The notes under the pieces are model-generated. The model searched no databases. It was given only the letters and a program-made list of their open reading frames with translations, and was not told the origin of the DNA. A stretch of DNA of 64,000 nt from CAZFBA01 sp964517135 (GTDB taxonomy: Bacteria > Cyanobacteriota > Vampirovibrionia > JBFMGH01), in contig CAZFBA010000004.1 in the NCBI GenBank assembly GCA_964517135.1, forward strand, positions 110,521 to 174,520, written 5' to 3'. The position numbers and the translations under genes are program-made. This document shows, in pieces, positions 16,664 through 25,951 of this stretch. Position 1 is the stretch's first letter, and each line of letters starts with the position of its first letter.

Positions 16664-18478
16664 GTGAGTCATTCTCTAGAAGGCATTTCTAACTATATAA
16701 ATGTATCTATAGACCGCTTGCGGGGAGAAAAAACCAAGGAAGTACTTCTGTTTTTTCTTCTTTGTGTTGCAATAAACCTGATTGGTGGTATTGATACAGC
16801 TTCAAGAAGGCTTTTGTATCTTGATATGCTGGGTACTGCCCTTGCAGGTATTGCTCTTGGCCCGTGGTGGGGTGCCAGTGTTGGTCTTGTGACAAATCTT
16901 TTGCTCTATTTTATGCTTCCAGAATCTCCGAGTTTGCTATATTTTGCAGTTGTTAATATACTGGGCGGGCTTTACTGGGGTTATATGTGCAACCTTAAAC
17001 TGCTCAGGCCTATTGAGGGTATACGCTCTATACAGCGTATTTTTACACTTGATGGTCTGAAAAAGTCTCTTTGGTTTATTTTTATGTCTGGCGGTATTAT
17101 CCTTTCGATACCGGTTATAATTATTTTAAAGTATGTTCTTGGCTATATTGGTGAAGATGTAGGGCTTGAGCGGTATTTATACTACATTATAACCAATGTT
17201 ATAGATAAATTGCTCTGTGTGGTTATTGCAACTGTCATTATTTGTAGTTTTTTCCCGGCACTGGCTTCTCATTTGCATAGAGACAAACCCCAGATATCTT
17301 ATGGAGTGAGTACCCGTTCTATTGTCTGGTTCTGGGGACTTTATCTTGTGCCGTGTGCAATATATTTTATTAAAAAGCCGGGTTTCTGGTATTTATGGCT
17401 TTTGCCCTATTTGCTGGCTACTTTTGTTCCGCTTTCTGCAAAAAAGGAGGATGATACCCAGCATAAAAATGATATTGATCTCTCATCTATTACGTATGGT
17501 GCTCTTTTCTGGCTGGTTCTGGCCAGTATTGCTACTTTTGTTGAGTTTGTTTATTTTGCGGCAAATAATGTTACACCAAAATATAACATTTATCACACAG
17601 CGGGAGAAATTCAGTATAAGCTAATTATTGCAGATGCTTTTTCTCTATCTCTCGTTATAGGCTTAATAGGTATTGTTTTTGCAGTTCTTATTCAGGCAGT
17701 TAAACAACGTGAAAATAGAGAAATTATTAAAAAGGTTGAGATGGCTAGAGATAAAATTGCAACAGATATTCATAATGACCCGCTGCAAATGATATCAGTT
17801 TTGAGAAGAAAGATATCTACTATGGAAAACCATATAAACAAACTAAAAGATGATATAAATACCATTGGTGCAGAAAAATGTGATAGTGAAATCTTTAAAT
17901 CTCTTGAAAAAAGAATGAATGAACTAAATAAAACTTTTTCTAACTATTATGCCAGTTATCTACCTGAACTTGATGGCAGTATACGAAGAATTATTAAGCC
18001 ACTCAGTCAGAAAGATTCTTATGATATTATTCAGGCTGGTTTGATTCAGAAGGTTAAAGATCTGGTTCATGATTTTAAAGAAAGAAACAAATACATATGT
18101 ATTATTGAGAATATAAATATCACTGAAAATGAACTACCTAAAACACGTTCAGATCGAAATGACTGGCAAATAGAACTTGTTAAGATTCTTAAAGAGATTT
18201 TTAATAACATTGAAAAACACTCTCAAGCCTCAAATGTTAAATTAACCTTAACAAGAGTAAATATACGCAATAAAAAAAGGCTGCTTCTTTCTGTTAGTGA
18301 TGATGGCACCGGTTTTGATCATAATAAAGCTAGGGTAAACCCTGATAGCTTTGGAATTTACGAAATAACAACACGGGCAAAAGAAATTGGTGCTACAATA
18401 CAATGGGAATACCTTAATCTCCAAAATGCAGATAAAAAAGGCACTATTGTAACTCTTGATATACCTTATGATTATTAA
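16664..18478 (+). CDS. membrane sensor histidine kinase with ECF-S-like sensor and NarL-type kinase core
   Basis: A 604-residue kinase starting at GTG (AGGGA upstream). Residues ~25-360 contain about eight membrane helices; LDMLGTALAGIALGPWWGA followed by SVGLVTNLL resembles the substrate-binding S components of ECF vitamin transporters. The dimerisation segment holds the likely phosphoacceptor in ATDIHNDPLQ (HisKA_3 type), and the ATPase domain has EIFNNIEKHSQASNV (N box), SDDGTGFD (G1) and SFGIYEITTRAKEIGA. It should autophosphorylate on His and pass the phosphate to the response regulator encoded 16 bases downstream. The signal is unknown; a small hydrophobic ligand such as a vitamin is a reasonable guess. 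Confidence 0.88.
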   Translation: MSHSLEGISNYINVSIDRLRGEKTKEVLLFFLLCVAINLIGGIDTASRRLLYLDMLGTALAGIALGPWWGASVGLVTNLLLYFMLPESPSLLYFAVVNILGGLYWGYMCNLKLLRPIEGIRSIQRIFTLDGLKKSLWFIFMSGGIILSIPVIIILKYVLGYIGEDVGLERYLYYIITNVIDKLLCVVIATVIICSFFPALASHLHRDKPQISYGVSTRSIVWFWGLYLVPCAIYFIKKPGFWYLWLLPYLLATFVPLSAKKEDDTQHKNDIDLSSITYGALFWLVLASIATFVEFVYFAANNVTPKYNIYHTAGEIQYKLIIADAFSLSLVIGLIGIVFAVLIQAVKQRENREIIKKVEMARDKIATDIHNDPLQMISVLRRKISTMENHINKLKDDINTIGAEKCDSEIFKSLEKRMNELNKTFSNYYASYLPELDGSIRRIIKPLSQKDSYDIIQAGLIQKVKDLVHDFKERNKYICIIENINITENELPKTRSDRNDWQIELVKILKEIFNNIEKHSQASNVKLTLTRVNIRNKKRLLLSVSDDGTGFDHNKARVNPDSFGIYEITTRAKEIGATIQWEYLNLQNADKKGTIVTLDIPYDY

Positions 18479-18493
18479 TATTGGAGGAAAACA

Positions 18494-19204
18494 ATGACAA
18501 GGTTTCTAATCGTTGATGATCACCCGATGGTAAGGAGGGCAACAAAAGAACTTCTTCTTGAAAACTTTCAAGATGCAGAGATTTTAGAGTCAAGCTCCGC
18601 CCAGGACTCAATAGAACTGAGCATAAAAGAAAAACCAGATCTTATAATTATGGATATATTCTTTAAAGACCAGAAAATAGATGGCATAACTGCTGTTGAA
18701 GAAATAGTAAAGACTTTCAGTGATGCACGTGTAATAATTATTTCAAACGAAGATAACGTTAATTATATCCGCAGGTTGCAGCAGAGCGAAGCAAAACTTG
18801 AAGAAAATTTTGGCTATATACTGAAAAATGAACCTGAAGAAAATATTTTAGAAGCCATAAAAACTGTATTAAACGGTGATTTTTATTATAGCAAATCTAT
18901 TTTCAGGCGATTGATAAGCTCTGACGATATAAGCAAAAACGATTTGCCACCAATGGTACAGCCTCTCAGCGAAGGAGAACTGCACGTTCTTAAAGGAGTT
19001 GCAAAAGGTAAAACAAATGAAAAAATAGCTACTGAATTAAATATTTCCAGGCGAACTGTTGATGCAAGACTTTGCTCGGTCTACTCAAAATTGCTGGTTG
19101 GAGAAGTAAAAGATGGTGTTATACCAAGGGTTGAAGCTGTTTTAAGAGCAAAGAAGTATGCTATTATTTCAGATGATGATATATCACTTTCTGAAGAATT
19201 TTAA
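18494..19204 (+). CDS. NarL/LuxR-family response regulator
   Basis: A 236-residue regulator. The receiver has FLIVDDHPMVRR (acidic pair), phosphoacceptor Asp in IIMDIFF and the switch Ser in IIISNED; the usual conserved Lys is in YILKNEPEEN. The C-terminal domain is a LuxR-type helix-turn-helix (LSEGELHVLKGVAKGKTNEK, then NISRRTVDARLCSVYSKL). GGAGG precedes the ATG by 7 bases. It follows the sensor kinase gene in the same operon and should be its cognate DNA-binding output. Targets are unknown. Confidence 0.93.
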   Translation: MTRFLIVDDHPMVRRATKELLLENFQDAEILESSSAQDSIELSIKEKPDLIIMDIFFKDQKIDGITAVEEIVKTFSDARVIIISNEDNVNYIRRLQQSEAKLEENFGYILKNEPEENILEAIKTVLNGDFYYSKSIFRRLISSDDISKNDLPPMVQPLSEGELHVLKGVAKGKTNEKIATELNISRRTVDARLCSVYSKLLVGEVKDGVIPRVEAVLRAKKYAIISDDDISLSEEF

Positions 19205-19271
19205 AAGACCTTAATGCTAACAATTTAGCGGTTTTATTTATGAATAATCTATAAACTTTTTTTGAACAATT

Positions 19272-19299
19272 TTGACGCCAGACTTTTATATAGTATACT
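19272..19299 (+). promoter_or_regulatory. sigma-70-type promoter for the small exported protein gene
   Basis: TTGACG (19272-19277) and TATACT (19294-19299) are separated by 16 bases and lie about 40 bases before the ATG at 19339. This is the closest match to a housekeeping promoter I found in the window. Confidence 0.6.
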
Positions 19300-19338
19300 T
19301 TTTGAAGGGTTAGTGAAATCAAAGAAGAACAAAAAATT

Positions 19339-19749
19339 ATGAATATTAGCTATTTAAAAGAATTAACATTACTTATGCTTGCTGTTATTATTACACTGGG
19401 TTGTGCTACAGCCTGTGTGCAGCAGGGAAGTAAAGAAATGCCGGCTGAAGCAAAGAAATATTTACCACAGGCCCAGAAATATTGTGCGGATAATAATCTT
19501 ATGCTTGGAAATTACCTTGGTAAAACTATTATCAGGGCTAAAGATTATGAACCTTCTGCAGGGTCAAAAGAACCAGTTGTTTACGAGTGGAATGTAACCA
19601 ATAAGAAGTCTAAAGAGAAATTTGTGTTATGGGTTGGCCCTATTATGCCAATGTTTCCCGGTATGAAGCCGCATGTAACACTCGGTAAAGACCGTTATAA
19701 CATCAAAGGCAAAAAAGTAGAACAGAAAGAAGATAAGTCTGAAAACTAA
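19339..19749 (+). CDS. small exported protein, possible lipoprotein
   Basis: A 136-residue protein with an N-terminal hydrophobic segment (residues ~8-24) ending TLGCATACVQQ. Either Cys could be lipidated, but neither fits the lipobox cleanly, so simple export or anchoring is also possible. The mature part begins with a helical Glu/Lys-rich stretch and continues with an apparently beta-rich region (EPVVYEWNVTN, KFVLWVGPIMPMF). I do not recognise a family. A good promoter upstream and a terminator downstream make it a single-gene unit. Confidence 0.65.
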   Translation: MNISYLKELTLLMLAVIITLGCATACVQQGSKEMPAEAKKYLPQAQKYCADNNLMLGNYLGKTIIRAKDYEPSAGSKEPVVYEWNVTNKKSKEKFVLWVGPIMPMFPGMKPHVTLGKDRYNIKGKKVEQKEDKSEN

Positions 19750-19763
19750 TAATAAAGTCTCAA

Positions 19764-19790
19764 AGAGCCACCGGCCGGGTGGTTTCTTTT
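19764..19790 (+). terminator. intrinsic terminator after the small exported protein gene
   Basis: AGCCACC and GGTGGTT form a GC-rich stem around the GGCCG loop region, followed by TCTTTT. It lies 15 bases past the stop at 19749 and separates the gene from convergent engB. Confidence 0.75.
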
Positions 19791-19814
19791 ATGGTTTGCC
19801 GATAATGCTTAATT

Positions 19815-20399
19815 TTAAGAATTATCAGAGATTATATCAAATAAAAGTTTTACGATTTCTTCTTTGCCCAGTTTGGTTTTAGCTGAAAAAGCATATATTT
19901 CAGTGTTTAGAGTATTTTTATGGTTTAAAATCAGTTTTTTGACTTTGCTTTTGGAGACGTAATCCATCTTGGTGAATACTGTCAGGATGGGTATTTTATA
20001 ATAATCCAGCCATTCTCTCATTTGAAAGTCATTTTGTTGAATTTCATGGCGACTATCTATGAGTTGTATAGCTCTTATAATTTCTTTACGGTTAAGAAGG
20101 TATTCTTCAATGCGTTTTTTCCATTTTTGCTGTTCAGCGGCAGAACGTTTTGCATAGCCATAACCCGGCAGGTCAGTCAGGATAAAGTCTTCGTTAATTT
20201 GAAAGAGATTTATCAGTCTTGTTTTACCGGGATGTTTACCGATATAGGCCAGGTTTTTTCTATTACACAGCGTATTAATAAAAGAAGATTTACCTACATT
20301 AGACCTTCCTACAATGATAAATTCTGGTAAGTTATTTACCGGTGCATCTTTAATACTCGTGGCACTTGTTAGAAAAGTTGATGTTTTAATTTTAGACAT
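19815..20399 (-). CDS. engB: ribosome biogenesis GTPase EngB/YsxC
   Basis: A 194-residue TrmE-Era-like GTPase. G1 is GRSNVGKSS, the switch/G2 Thr is in HPGKTRLIN, G3 is DLPGYGYA, G4 is TKMD and G5 lies in AFSAKTKLG. Length and motif spacing are those of YsxC/EngB, which assists late 50S subunit assembly. It follows yjbQ by 5 bases on the same strand and probably shares its promoter. Confidence 0.95.
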   Translation of the reverse strand: MSKIKTSTFLTSATSIKDAPVNNLPEFIIVGRSNVGKSSFINTLCNRKNLAYIGKHPGKTRLINLFQINEDFILTDLPGYGYAKRSAAEQQKWKKRIEEYLLNRKEIIRAIQLIDSRHEIQQNDFQMREWLDYYKIPILTVFTKMDYVSKSKVKKLILNHKNTLNTEIYAFSAKTKLGKEEIVKLLFDIISDNS

Positions 20400-20404
20400 T
20401 TAAG

Positions 20405-20800
20405 TTAGCCTTCTATGAGTTTTAACCAGACTTCTCTTGTTCGTGGGCCGTCAAATTCAGCAAAGTAAATGCCCTGCCATCTGCCAAGCATTATCTTGCC
20501 GTTGTCAATGATTATGGTTTCAGAGGGGCCAATCAGACTGGTTTTGGTGTGAGAATCTGAATTACCTTCCATATGTTTAAATTCTTTATAGTTAGGGACA
20601 ATTTTACCGGTAGCATAAGCGATATCTTCTTGTACGGCCGGGTCATAAGATTCATTAATTGTAATAGCTCCCGTAGTATGAGGGCAATAGACAATACAAA
20701 TTCCGTTTTTTATTGTGCTTTTTAAAATAGCCTGTCTTACTTGATCCGTGATATCAACCAGCTCGCAACGTTGATGGGTTTTTAAACTAAATTTTTCCAT
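20405..20800 (-). CDS. yjbQ: YjbQ/UPF0047 family protein
   Basis: A 131-residue protein covering the whole UPF0047 domain: CPHTTGAITINESYD, HMEGNSDSHTKTSLIG, and GRWQGIYFAEFDGPR. The conserved His and Glu/Asp residues in these motifs form the active or metal site. Some members have weak thiamine-phosphate synthase activity, but the cellular role is unsettled. TCAGGAGG lies 5 bases before the ATG. It heads an operon with engB. Confidence 0.92.
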   Translation of the reverse strand: MEKFSLKTHQRCELVDITDQVRQAILKSTIKNGICIVYCPHTTGAITINESYDPAVQEDIAYATGKIVPNYKEFKHMEGNSDSHTKTSLIGPSETIIIDNGKIMLGRWQGIYFAEFDGPRTREVWLKLIEG

Positions 20801-20874
20801 TAATACCTCCTGAGTTTATGAAAAAAGTTTTTTCCTTATAAAACACAAAAAACATCAATTAAGGGGGTTTGATT

Positions 20875-20902
20875 ATTATACTTGAGAAGTTTACAATTTG
20901 AA
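20875..20902 (-). promoter_or_regulatory. candidate promoter for yjbQ-engB
   Basis: Read on the minus strand, TTCAAA and a perfect TATAAT are 16 bases apart and about 75 bases upstream of the yjbQ ATG. The -35 is only a partial match. Confidence 0.4.
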
Positions 20903-21098
20903 GGGTTATCAGGTGACACCATTTCTGGTTTATATATTATGTCGTTGCAGGTGTTTTTGTGTAAATTCATTTTTTTTCAATTGCTGATTTCTTTACATTT
21001 AAAACATTTTACTGGACGACTATACGTATGATCATGGTATATTCTAAAATTAATATACTAAAAATGAAGCAAAGATCAAAGAAAAGGCTGATTATCTC

Positions 21099-21752
21099 TT
21101 GAAAAAATCTGAAATATATAAGTATCCAAGAAATATTCTTATTCCGGTTGTTTTGTTGTTAATTGGAATGGTTGTAGTGTTTGTTGTTTATAAAATGAGC
21201 AGTCAGCCGATTGTTGAAACACCTGAACTTAACTCTTCAATTAAGCTGCCAATCAATACCAGAGCAGATTTCAGGATTGATGCCAGTGCTAAGCTTGGTG
21301 ATGAAGATGAAGAGCAGACAAATGTAAATTTTACAGGTGATAGTGGTCTGAATATAGACATTTCTAATGGTAAAATTATTGTTGAGACACTTGAACTTCA
21401 GGCAGAGAAGATAGATTTTCCTGAATATAAACTTGTTACAACACCTGTTACAATTAACCTGAACTCTCAATATCCTTCAACGGGTGAAATTAGACTTGAT
21501 ACAGGAGAGATTGATCTAAGTCTGGATATGATTCTGGCCTTTTCAATACAAAAAGAAAATGGTAAATTTATACCTGTAGATATCAATATGACGGTTCCAT
21601 TCAGCGGGACTATTGACAGGAATTCTGGTATAATAAAGCTCTCAGGAGAAGCGACAATACCGCCAGATAAACTTCTAACTCCCCTGCCTGTATGTGTTGG
21701 AGTAATAGCAACTACGTCTCCACGAGAGGAGCAAAGTGTTGATGATAAGTAG
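21099..21752 (+). CDS. membrane-anchored protein of unknown function
   Basis: A 217-residue protein starting at TTG (no in-frame ATG is usable; GAAAAGG lies upstream). Residues ~14-32 form a single N-terminal membrane segment, and the rest, after SSQPIVETPE, looks like an all-beta extracytoplasmic domain rich in Asp, Ile and Thr. I do not recognise the family. aspS starts 12 bases after its stop, so it probably shares a transcript with the tRNA synthetase, although no functional link is obvious. Confidence 0.65.
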   Translation: MKKSEIYKYPRNILIPVVLLLIGMVVVFVVYKMSSQPIVETPELNSSIKLPINTRADFRIDASAKLGDEDEEQTNVNFTGDSGLNIDISNGKIIVETLELQAEKIDFPEYKLVTTPVTINLNSQYPSTGEIRLDTGEIDLSLDMILAFSIQKENGKFIPVDINMTVPFSGTIDRNSGIIKLSGEATIPPDKLLTPLPVCVGVIATTSPREEQSVDDK

Positions 21753-21764
21753 GAATTAGGTGAT

Positions 21765-23567
21765 ATGGATATGCAAACACTAGAAAAGAAACTTATTAGA
21801 ACGCATTGGTGTACTGATTTAACAAAAGAAAATACAGGAATGACTATAACTGTAGCCGGTTGGGTCTCTACTATCAGAGATCTAGGAGGGGTTACATTTG
21901 TAGAACTAAGAGATAGATCAGGTTTATTTCAACTTGTAGGTGATCCTTCAAAAAACCCCGATGTTCATAAGGTTCTTTCGTCTCTAAAAAGTGAGTATGT
22001 AATAACAGCAACAGGTATTCTTTCTGAAAGACCTGAAGATACATACAATCCAAATCATCAAACCGGTGATATTGAAATGATACCGGAGTCTGTTGAGATT
22101 CTCAGTAAGTCTAAAACCCCGCCATTTGTCATGGATGATGATTCAGAAGTTAATGAAGACCTTAGAATGAGATACAGATATCTTGATCTTCGTAGGCCAA
22201 GAGCCCTGAATAATATGATATTAAGGCATAGAATTACTTCAACAATCCGCAATTATCTTAATAAAAACCAGTTTCTTGATGTTGAAACACCTGTGCTTGT
22301 TAAGGCAACACCTGAAGGTGCAAGAGATTATCTGGTCCCAAGCAGAAATTACCCCGGTAAGTGGTTTGCATTACCCCAGTCACCACAGCTTTTCAAGCAA
22401 ATATTGATGATTTCTGGCATTGAAAGATATTACCAGATTGCCCGCTGCTTCAGGGATGAAGACCTAAGAGCCGATAGACAGCCTGAATTTACGCAGGTTG
22501 ACATAGAAATGTCTTTTGTAACTCAGGATGAAATACTGGCACTTACAGAAGGACTGATTGAAGATATCTTTCAACTGACAGGTATTGAGCTCTCGACACC
22601 TTTCCCATGCCTTACTTATCAAGAAGCTATGGAAACTTATGGCTCTGATAAGCCTGATATAAGGTTTGATCTGACATTGATCAATGTAACAGATATAATG
22701 GAAAACTCTAATTTTGCTGCTTTTGCAGATGAAATTAAAAAAGGTGGAGAAGTAAGAGCCCTTAAAGTACCCGGCATTTCCGAATATAGCAGAAAAGAAA
22801 TGGACGATATAAGAAATCTGGCTATCTCTTTTGGGGCAAAAGGCCTTGCCTGGATTACATATCTGCCTGATGGAACCTATAAATCACCTCTGGGTAAATA
22901 TTTAACTGAAGATGAACTTAATAATATTAAAGAAAGAAGCGATGCCCGGCCAGGAGATGTGGTCTTTTTCGTATGTGATAAGCCCCGGGTGGTTTTTGAT
23001 GTTCTGGGCAGATTGAGGTTACATTTTGGTAAAAAACTCAATCTAATTGACTATAAAGCCCACAAGCTTGTCTGGATTCTTGATTTCCCTATGTTTGAAT
23101 GGAATAACGATGAAAATAGACTCGAAGCTATGCACCATCCATTTACATCACCAAATATTGAGGATCTCTATACCCTTGAATCAGAACCTCTTCAGGTAAG
23201 AGCTCTGGCACATGACCTTGTATACAACGGTGTTGAAATAGGTGGCGGCTCTATCAGGATCCACTCAAGCGATCTTCAGAAGAAAATATTAAATATTCTC
23301 GGTTTCTCAGACGCAGAAGCAAATGAAAAATTTGGCTTTCTACTTGAAGCCCTTGAATATGGAGCACCTCCGCATGGCGGGCTGGCCCTGGGGCTTGATA
23401 GAATAGTTGCACTTCTTGCTGGTGAAAATTCTATAAGAGAGGTTATTGCATTTCCTAAAAACAGTCAGGCCCGCTGCCTGATGAGTGATGCACCGGCAGA
23501 AGTTTCAGAAGAGCAGCTAAGAGAGTTGAAAATAAAGCAAATTTTGCCACCTAAAGATAAAAAATAA
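21765..23567 (+). CDS. aspS: aspartyl-tRNA synthetase
   Basis: A 600-residue class II synthetase of the bacterial type. The N-terminal OB-fold anticodon-binding domain (VAGWVSTIRDLGGVTFVELR) is followed by motif 1, motif 2 (YQIARCFRDEDLRADRQPEFTQ split across the catalytic core), the GAD insertion domain (about residues 290-410) and motif 3 (GLALGLDRIVALL). It charges tRNA-Asp; whether it also accepts tRNA-Asn depends on residues I cannot judge without an alignment. TAGGTG precedes the ATG. The ABC-F gene follows 6 bases after the stop. Confidence 0.97.
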   Translation: MDMQTLEKKLIRTHWCTDLTKENTGMTITVAGWVSTIRDLGGVTFVELRDRSGLFQLVGDPSKNPDVHKVLSSLKSEYVITATGILSERPEDTYNPNHQTGDIEMIPESVEILSKSKTPPFVMDDDSEVNEDLRMRYRYLDLRRPRALNNMILRHRITSTIRNYLNKNQFLDVETPVLVKATPEGARDYLVPSRNYPGKWFALPQSPQLFKQILMISGIERYYQIARCFRDEDLRADRQPEFTQVDIEMSFVTQDEILALTEGLIEDIFQLTGIELSTPFPCLTYQEAMETYGSDKPDIRFDLTLINVTDIMENSNFAAFADEIKKGGEVRALKVPGISEYSRKEMDDIRNLAISFGAKGLAWITYLPDGTYKSPLGKYLTEDELNNIKERSDARPGDVVFFVCDKPRVVFDVLGRLRLHFGKKLNLIDYKAHKLVWILDFPMFEWNNDENRLEAMHHPFTSPNIEDLYTLESEPLQVRALAHDLVYNGVEIGGGSIRIHSSDLQKKILNILGFSDAEANEKFGFLLEALEYGAPPHGGLALGLDRIVALLAGENSIREVIAFPKNSQARCLMSDAPAEVSEEQLRELKIKQILPPKDKK

Positions 23568-23573
23568 CCTGTT

Positions 23574-25508
23574 ATGATTAAATTAACCGGAATAAATAAA
23601 ATGTATTTAGGAGAAGATCTCCTGAAAGACATAAGCTGGCACATGAAACCTGGCGAAAAAATAGGCTTAATAGGCCCAAATGGTACAGGTAAGACTACCC
23701 AGCTTAGAATCATTTGTGGTCATGAAGAACCTGACAGTGGAGAAGTTTATGTAGCTCCTGGTACAAGAATTGGATACCTCTCACAGGAGCCTATTGTCAA
23801 TCCTGAAAATACTTTAAACGAAGAAATGTATTCTGTATTCAAAAATTTACTGGAAGTTGAGCAGCAAATTAAAGATATACAAAAGCAATTGCCATCTGTT
23901 ACAGACGAAAAAGTACTGGATTCTGAACTAAAACAACTTTCTGATCTCCAGGAATATTTTGAAACCAACGATGGTTTTGCTATAGATGCCAGAATCGGGC
24001 AGGTTATATCAGGTTTAAGGTTTTCAGAAGAAGATCGAAACAGACATATTAAAACCTTTAGCGGTGGATGGCAAATGCGTATTTCTATAGCCAAGCTGCT
24101 TTTACAGTCTCCGGATCTTTTGTTACTTGATGAACCTACTAACCACCTTGATATCAGGGCGATAGAATGGCTGGAAAGTTATCTGGCTAACTATAAGGGC
24201 GGGTTTATAATTGTTTCACACGATAGACAGTTTCTCGATAAAACAGTTAATCGCATTATTGAAATGGATGGCCCCCGTGTTACGCTTTTCTGGACTAACT
24301 ATACCGGGTATCTTGAAGAAAAAGAAAAGCAATATGAACTTCAATTAGCTGCTTATAACCATCAACAAAAAAAATTAGCCAGAGATAAAGCATTTATTGA
24401 CAAATTTAGAGCAAGTGCAGCCAGAAGTTCACAGGCTAAAAGCAGAGAAAAACAACTTGAAAAGCTTGATTTAATTGAGCCTCCACGCAAAACACGTGAG
24501 ATTAAATTCTGGTTTCCAGCAGGAATTAAGAGCGAAGAAGAGGTTTTAAAGATCAAGCACCTCTATAAAGCTTACGATGAACAGATTATATTCAATGATC
24601 TTAACCTTATAATTACCAGAAAAGACAAAATAGCCCTCATAGGTTCCAATGGATCAGGCAAGACAACACTCTTAAGAGTTATTATGGAACTCGATAAAGA
24701 CTATAAAGGAAAACTAAAATTTGGACAACTCGTAAAACCAATGTATTTCAATCAGCACGAAGCACGCAGTCTCTCTGGTGCTAAAACTGTCTTCGAAGAG
24801 CTTCATGATAGTGCTCCATCGTGCACTAATGAGCATATAAGAACAATTTTGGGTCGGTTTGGTATTACAGGTGATAATGTTTTAAAATGCCTTGATGACC
24901 TGAGTGGCGGAGAAAAAGCCCGGCTGGCTCTTGCAAAAATGCTTACTGCCGGTGCTAACTTTTTAATTTTTGATGAACCAACAAACCACCTTGATATACC
25001 AGCTAAAGAAGCTCTTGAACAGGCTTTAACTCAGTTTGAAGGTACTGTTATAGTAGTTACACACGACAGAAAGCTTATTGATAACTTTGCAAACAAAATA
25101 CTCGAAATTGAAAACCAGAATATAACAGTTTATCCCGGCAATTATAGTTATTATCGCCTGAAAAAAGAAAAAGAAGAAGTTGAAAAAGATTATACCGTAA
25201 ACAATGCCTGCCAGAAAGAAAAAAAATCAGAATTAAAAAAAGAAATTAAAGATAAAATCAAAAAAAAATCACCAAAAAATATAGAAAAAGAAATTGCAAA
25301 AAAAGAAAAAGATATTATGGAAATGGAAGAAAAAGTTGGTCAGCTTGAAGAAAGACTTGCAAAACCTGAGTTTTATCAATCTTCTCCTGATGAATTTGTT
25401 AAGCTTTCTGAAGAGCTTGAATTAATGAAAGAGAAGCTCTGTATTTATAATGAAGAGTGGGAAACGCTTATAGATTTACTTGAAGAAACCCTAAAAACAA
25501 GAGTTTAA
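23574..25508 (+). CDS. ABC-F family ATPase (Uup/YdiF-like)
   Basis: A 644-residue soluble protein with two ABC domains and no membrane segment. The first has Walker A GPNGTGKTT, signature FSGGWQMR and Walker B LLLLDEPTNHLD; the second has GSNGSGKTT, LSGGEKARL and FLIFDEPTNHLD. A linker of about 80 residues joins them, and the C-terminal ~110 residues form a Lys/Glu-rich coiled coil, as in Uup and YdiF. ABC-F proteins act on the ribosome or on branched DNA. The gene is closely spaced after aspS, consistent with a translation role, but antibiotic protection cannot be excluded or supported from sequence. Confidence 0.92.
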   Translation: MIKLTGINKMYLGEDLLKDISWHMKPGEKIGLIGPNGTGKTTQLRIICGHEEPDSGEVYVAPGTRIGYLSQEPIVNPENTLNEEMYSVFKNLLEVEQQIKDIQKQLPSVTDEKVLDSELKQLSDLQEYFETNDGFAIDARIGQVISGLRFSEEDRNRHIKTFSGGWQMRISIAKLLLQSPDLLLLDEPTNHLDIRAIEWLESYLANYKGGFIIVSHDRQFLDKTVNRIIEMDGPRVTLFWTNYTGYLEEKEKQYELQLAAYNHQQKKLARDKAFIDKFRASAARSSQAKSREKQLEKLDLIEPPRKTREIKFWFPAGIKSEEEVLKIKHLYKAYDEQIIFNDLNLIITRKDKIALIGSNGSGKTTLLRVIMELDKDYKGKLKFGQLVKPMYFNQHEARSLSGAKTVFEELHDSAPSCTNEHIRTILGRFGITGDNVLKCLDDLSGGEKARLALAKMLTAGANFLIFDEPTNHLDIPAKEALEQALTQFEGTVIVVTHDRKLIDNFANKILEIENQNITVYPGNYSYYRLKKEKEEVEKDYTVNNACQKEKKSELKKEIKDKIKKKSPKNIEKEIAKKEKDIMEMEEKVGQLEERLAKPEFYQSSPDEFVKLSEELELMKEKLCIYNEEWETLIDLLEETLKTRV

Positions 25509-25578
25509 GTATATCTCTCTGTGTAAAGTGTTGAAAATAAATTGTTACAGATAGAATGCACCCTGAAAGTGTTAATTA

Positions 25579-25920
25579 CTAGACAATAAGAGCATTTAAG
25601 GCTTCATCAAGGTCTTTTGATGTGTTTACAGGAGTTAATGTAATGTCTAAATATTCTTCTTTGCCTGAATCGATAAATCTTTTTGCTTTTTCAAGGTATA
25701 TTTGTTTGACTTTTGCCAGTTGTTCTTCGTTGTTTGGATCAATATTCCAGGCACTCCAGAGCTGGTGTGCAATACCAAGGTTGTAGCTGAAGGTTTTGTT
25801 TTCTTTGACATCTTCAATACTGAATAATACTTTATGAGATAGATCATCTATAAGGTCTGGAGCATCACCATTAATGACATATTGTTTTCCACCGGTGTTA
25901 TATTCAATATTATCAAACAT
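25579..25920 (-). CDS. conserved-looking protein of unknown function
   Basis: A 113-residue acidic soluble protein with no membrane segment. Its middle reads FSYNLGIAHQLWSAWNIDP and the C-terminus contains EYLDITLTPVNTS. I do not recognise a family. It lies 31 bases downstream of holB on the same strand and may be the last gene of the holA-holB operon. Codon use is like its neighbours. Confidence 0.6.
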   Translation of the reverse strand: MFDNIEYNTGGKQYVINGDAPDLIDDLSHKVLFSIEDVKENKTFSYNLGIAHQLWSAWNIDPNNEEQLAKVKQIYLEKAKRFIDSGKEEYLDITLTPVNTSKDLDEALNALIV

Positions 25921-25951
25921 TTTTCATCCTTCCTGATTGCTATTATTTAAG

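Noticed and set aside
23574..25508. Antibiotic-resistance ABC-F protein
   Set aside because: Motifs are those of the general Uup/YdiF group; nothing in sequence or context points to drug protection.
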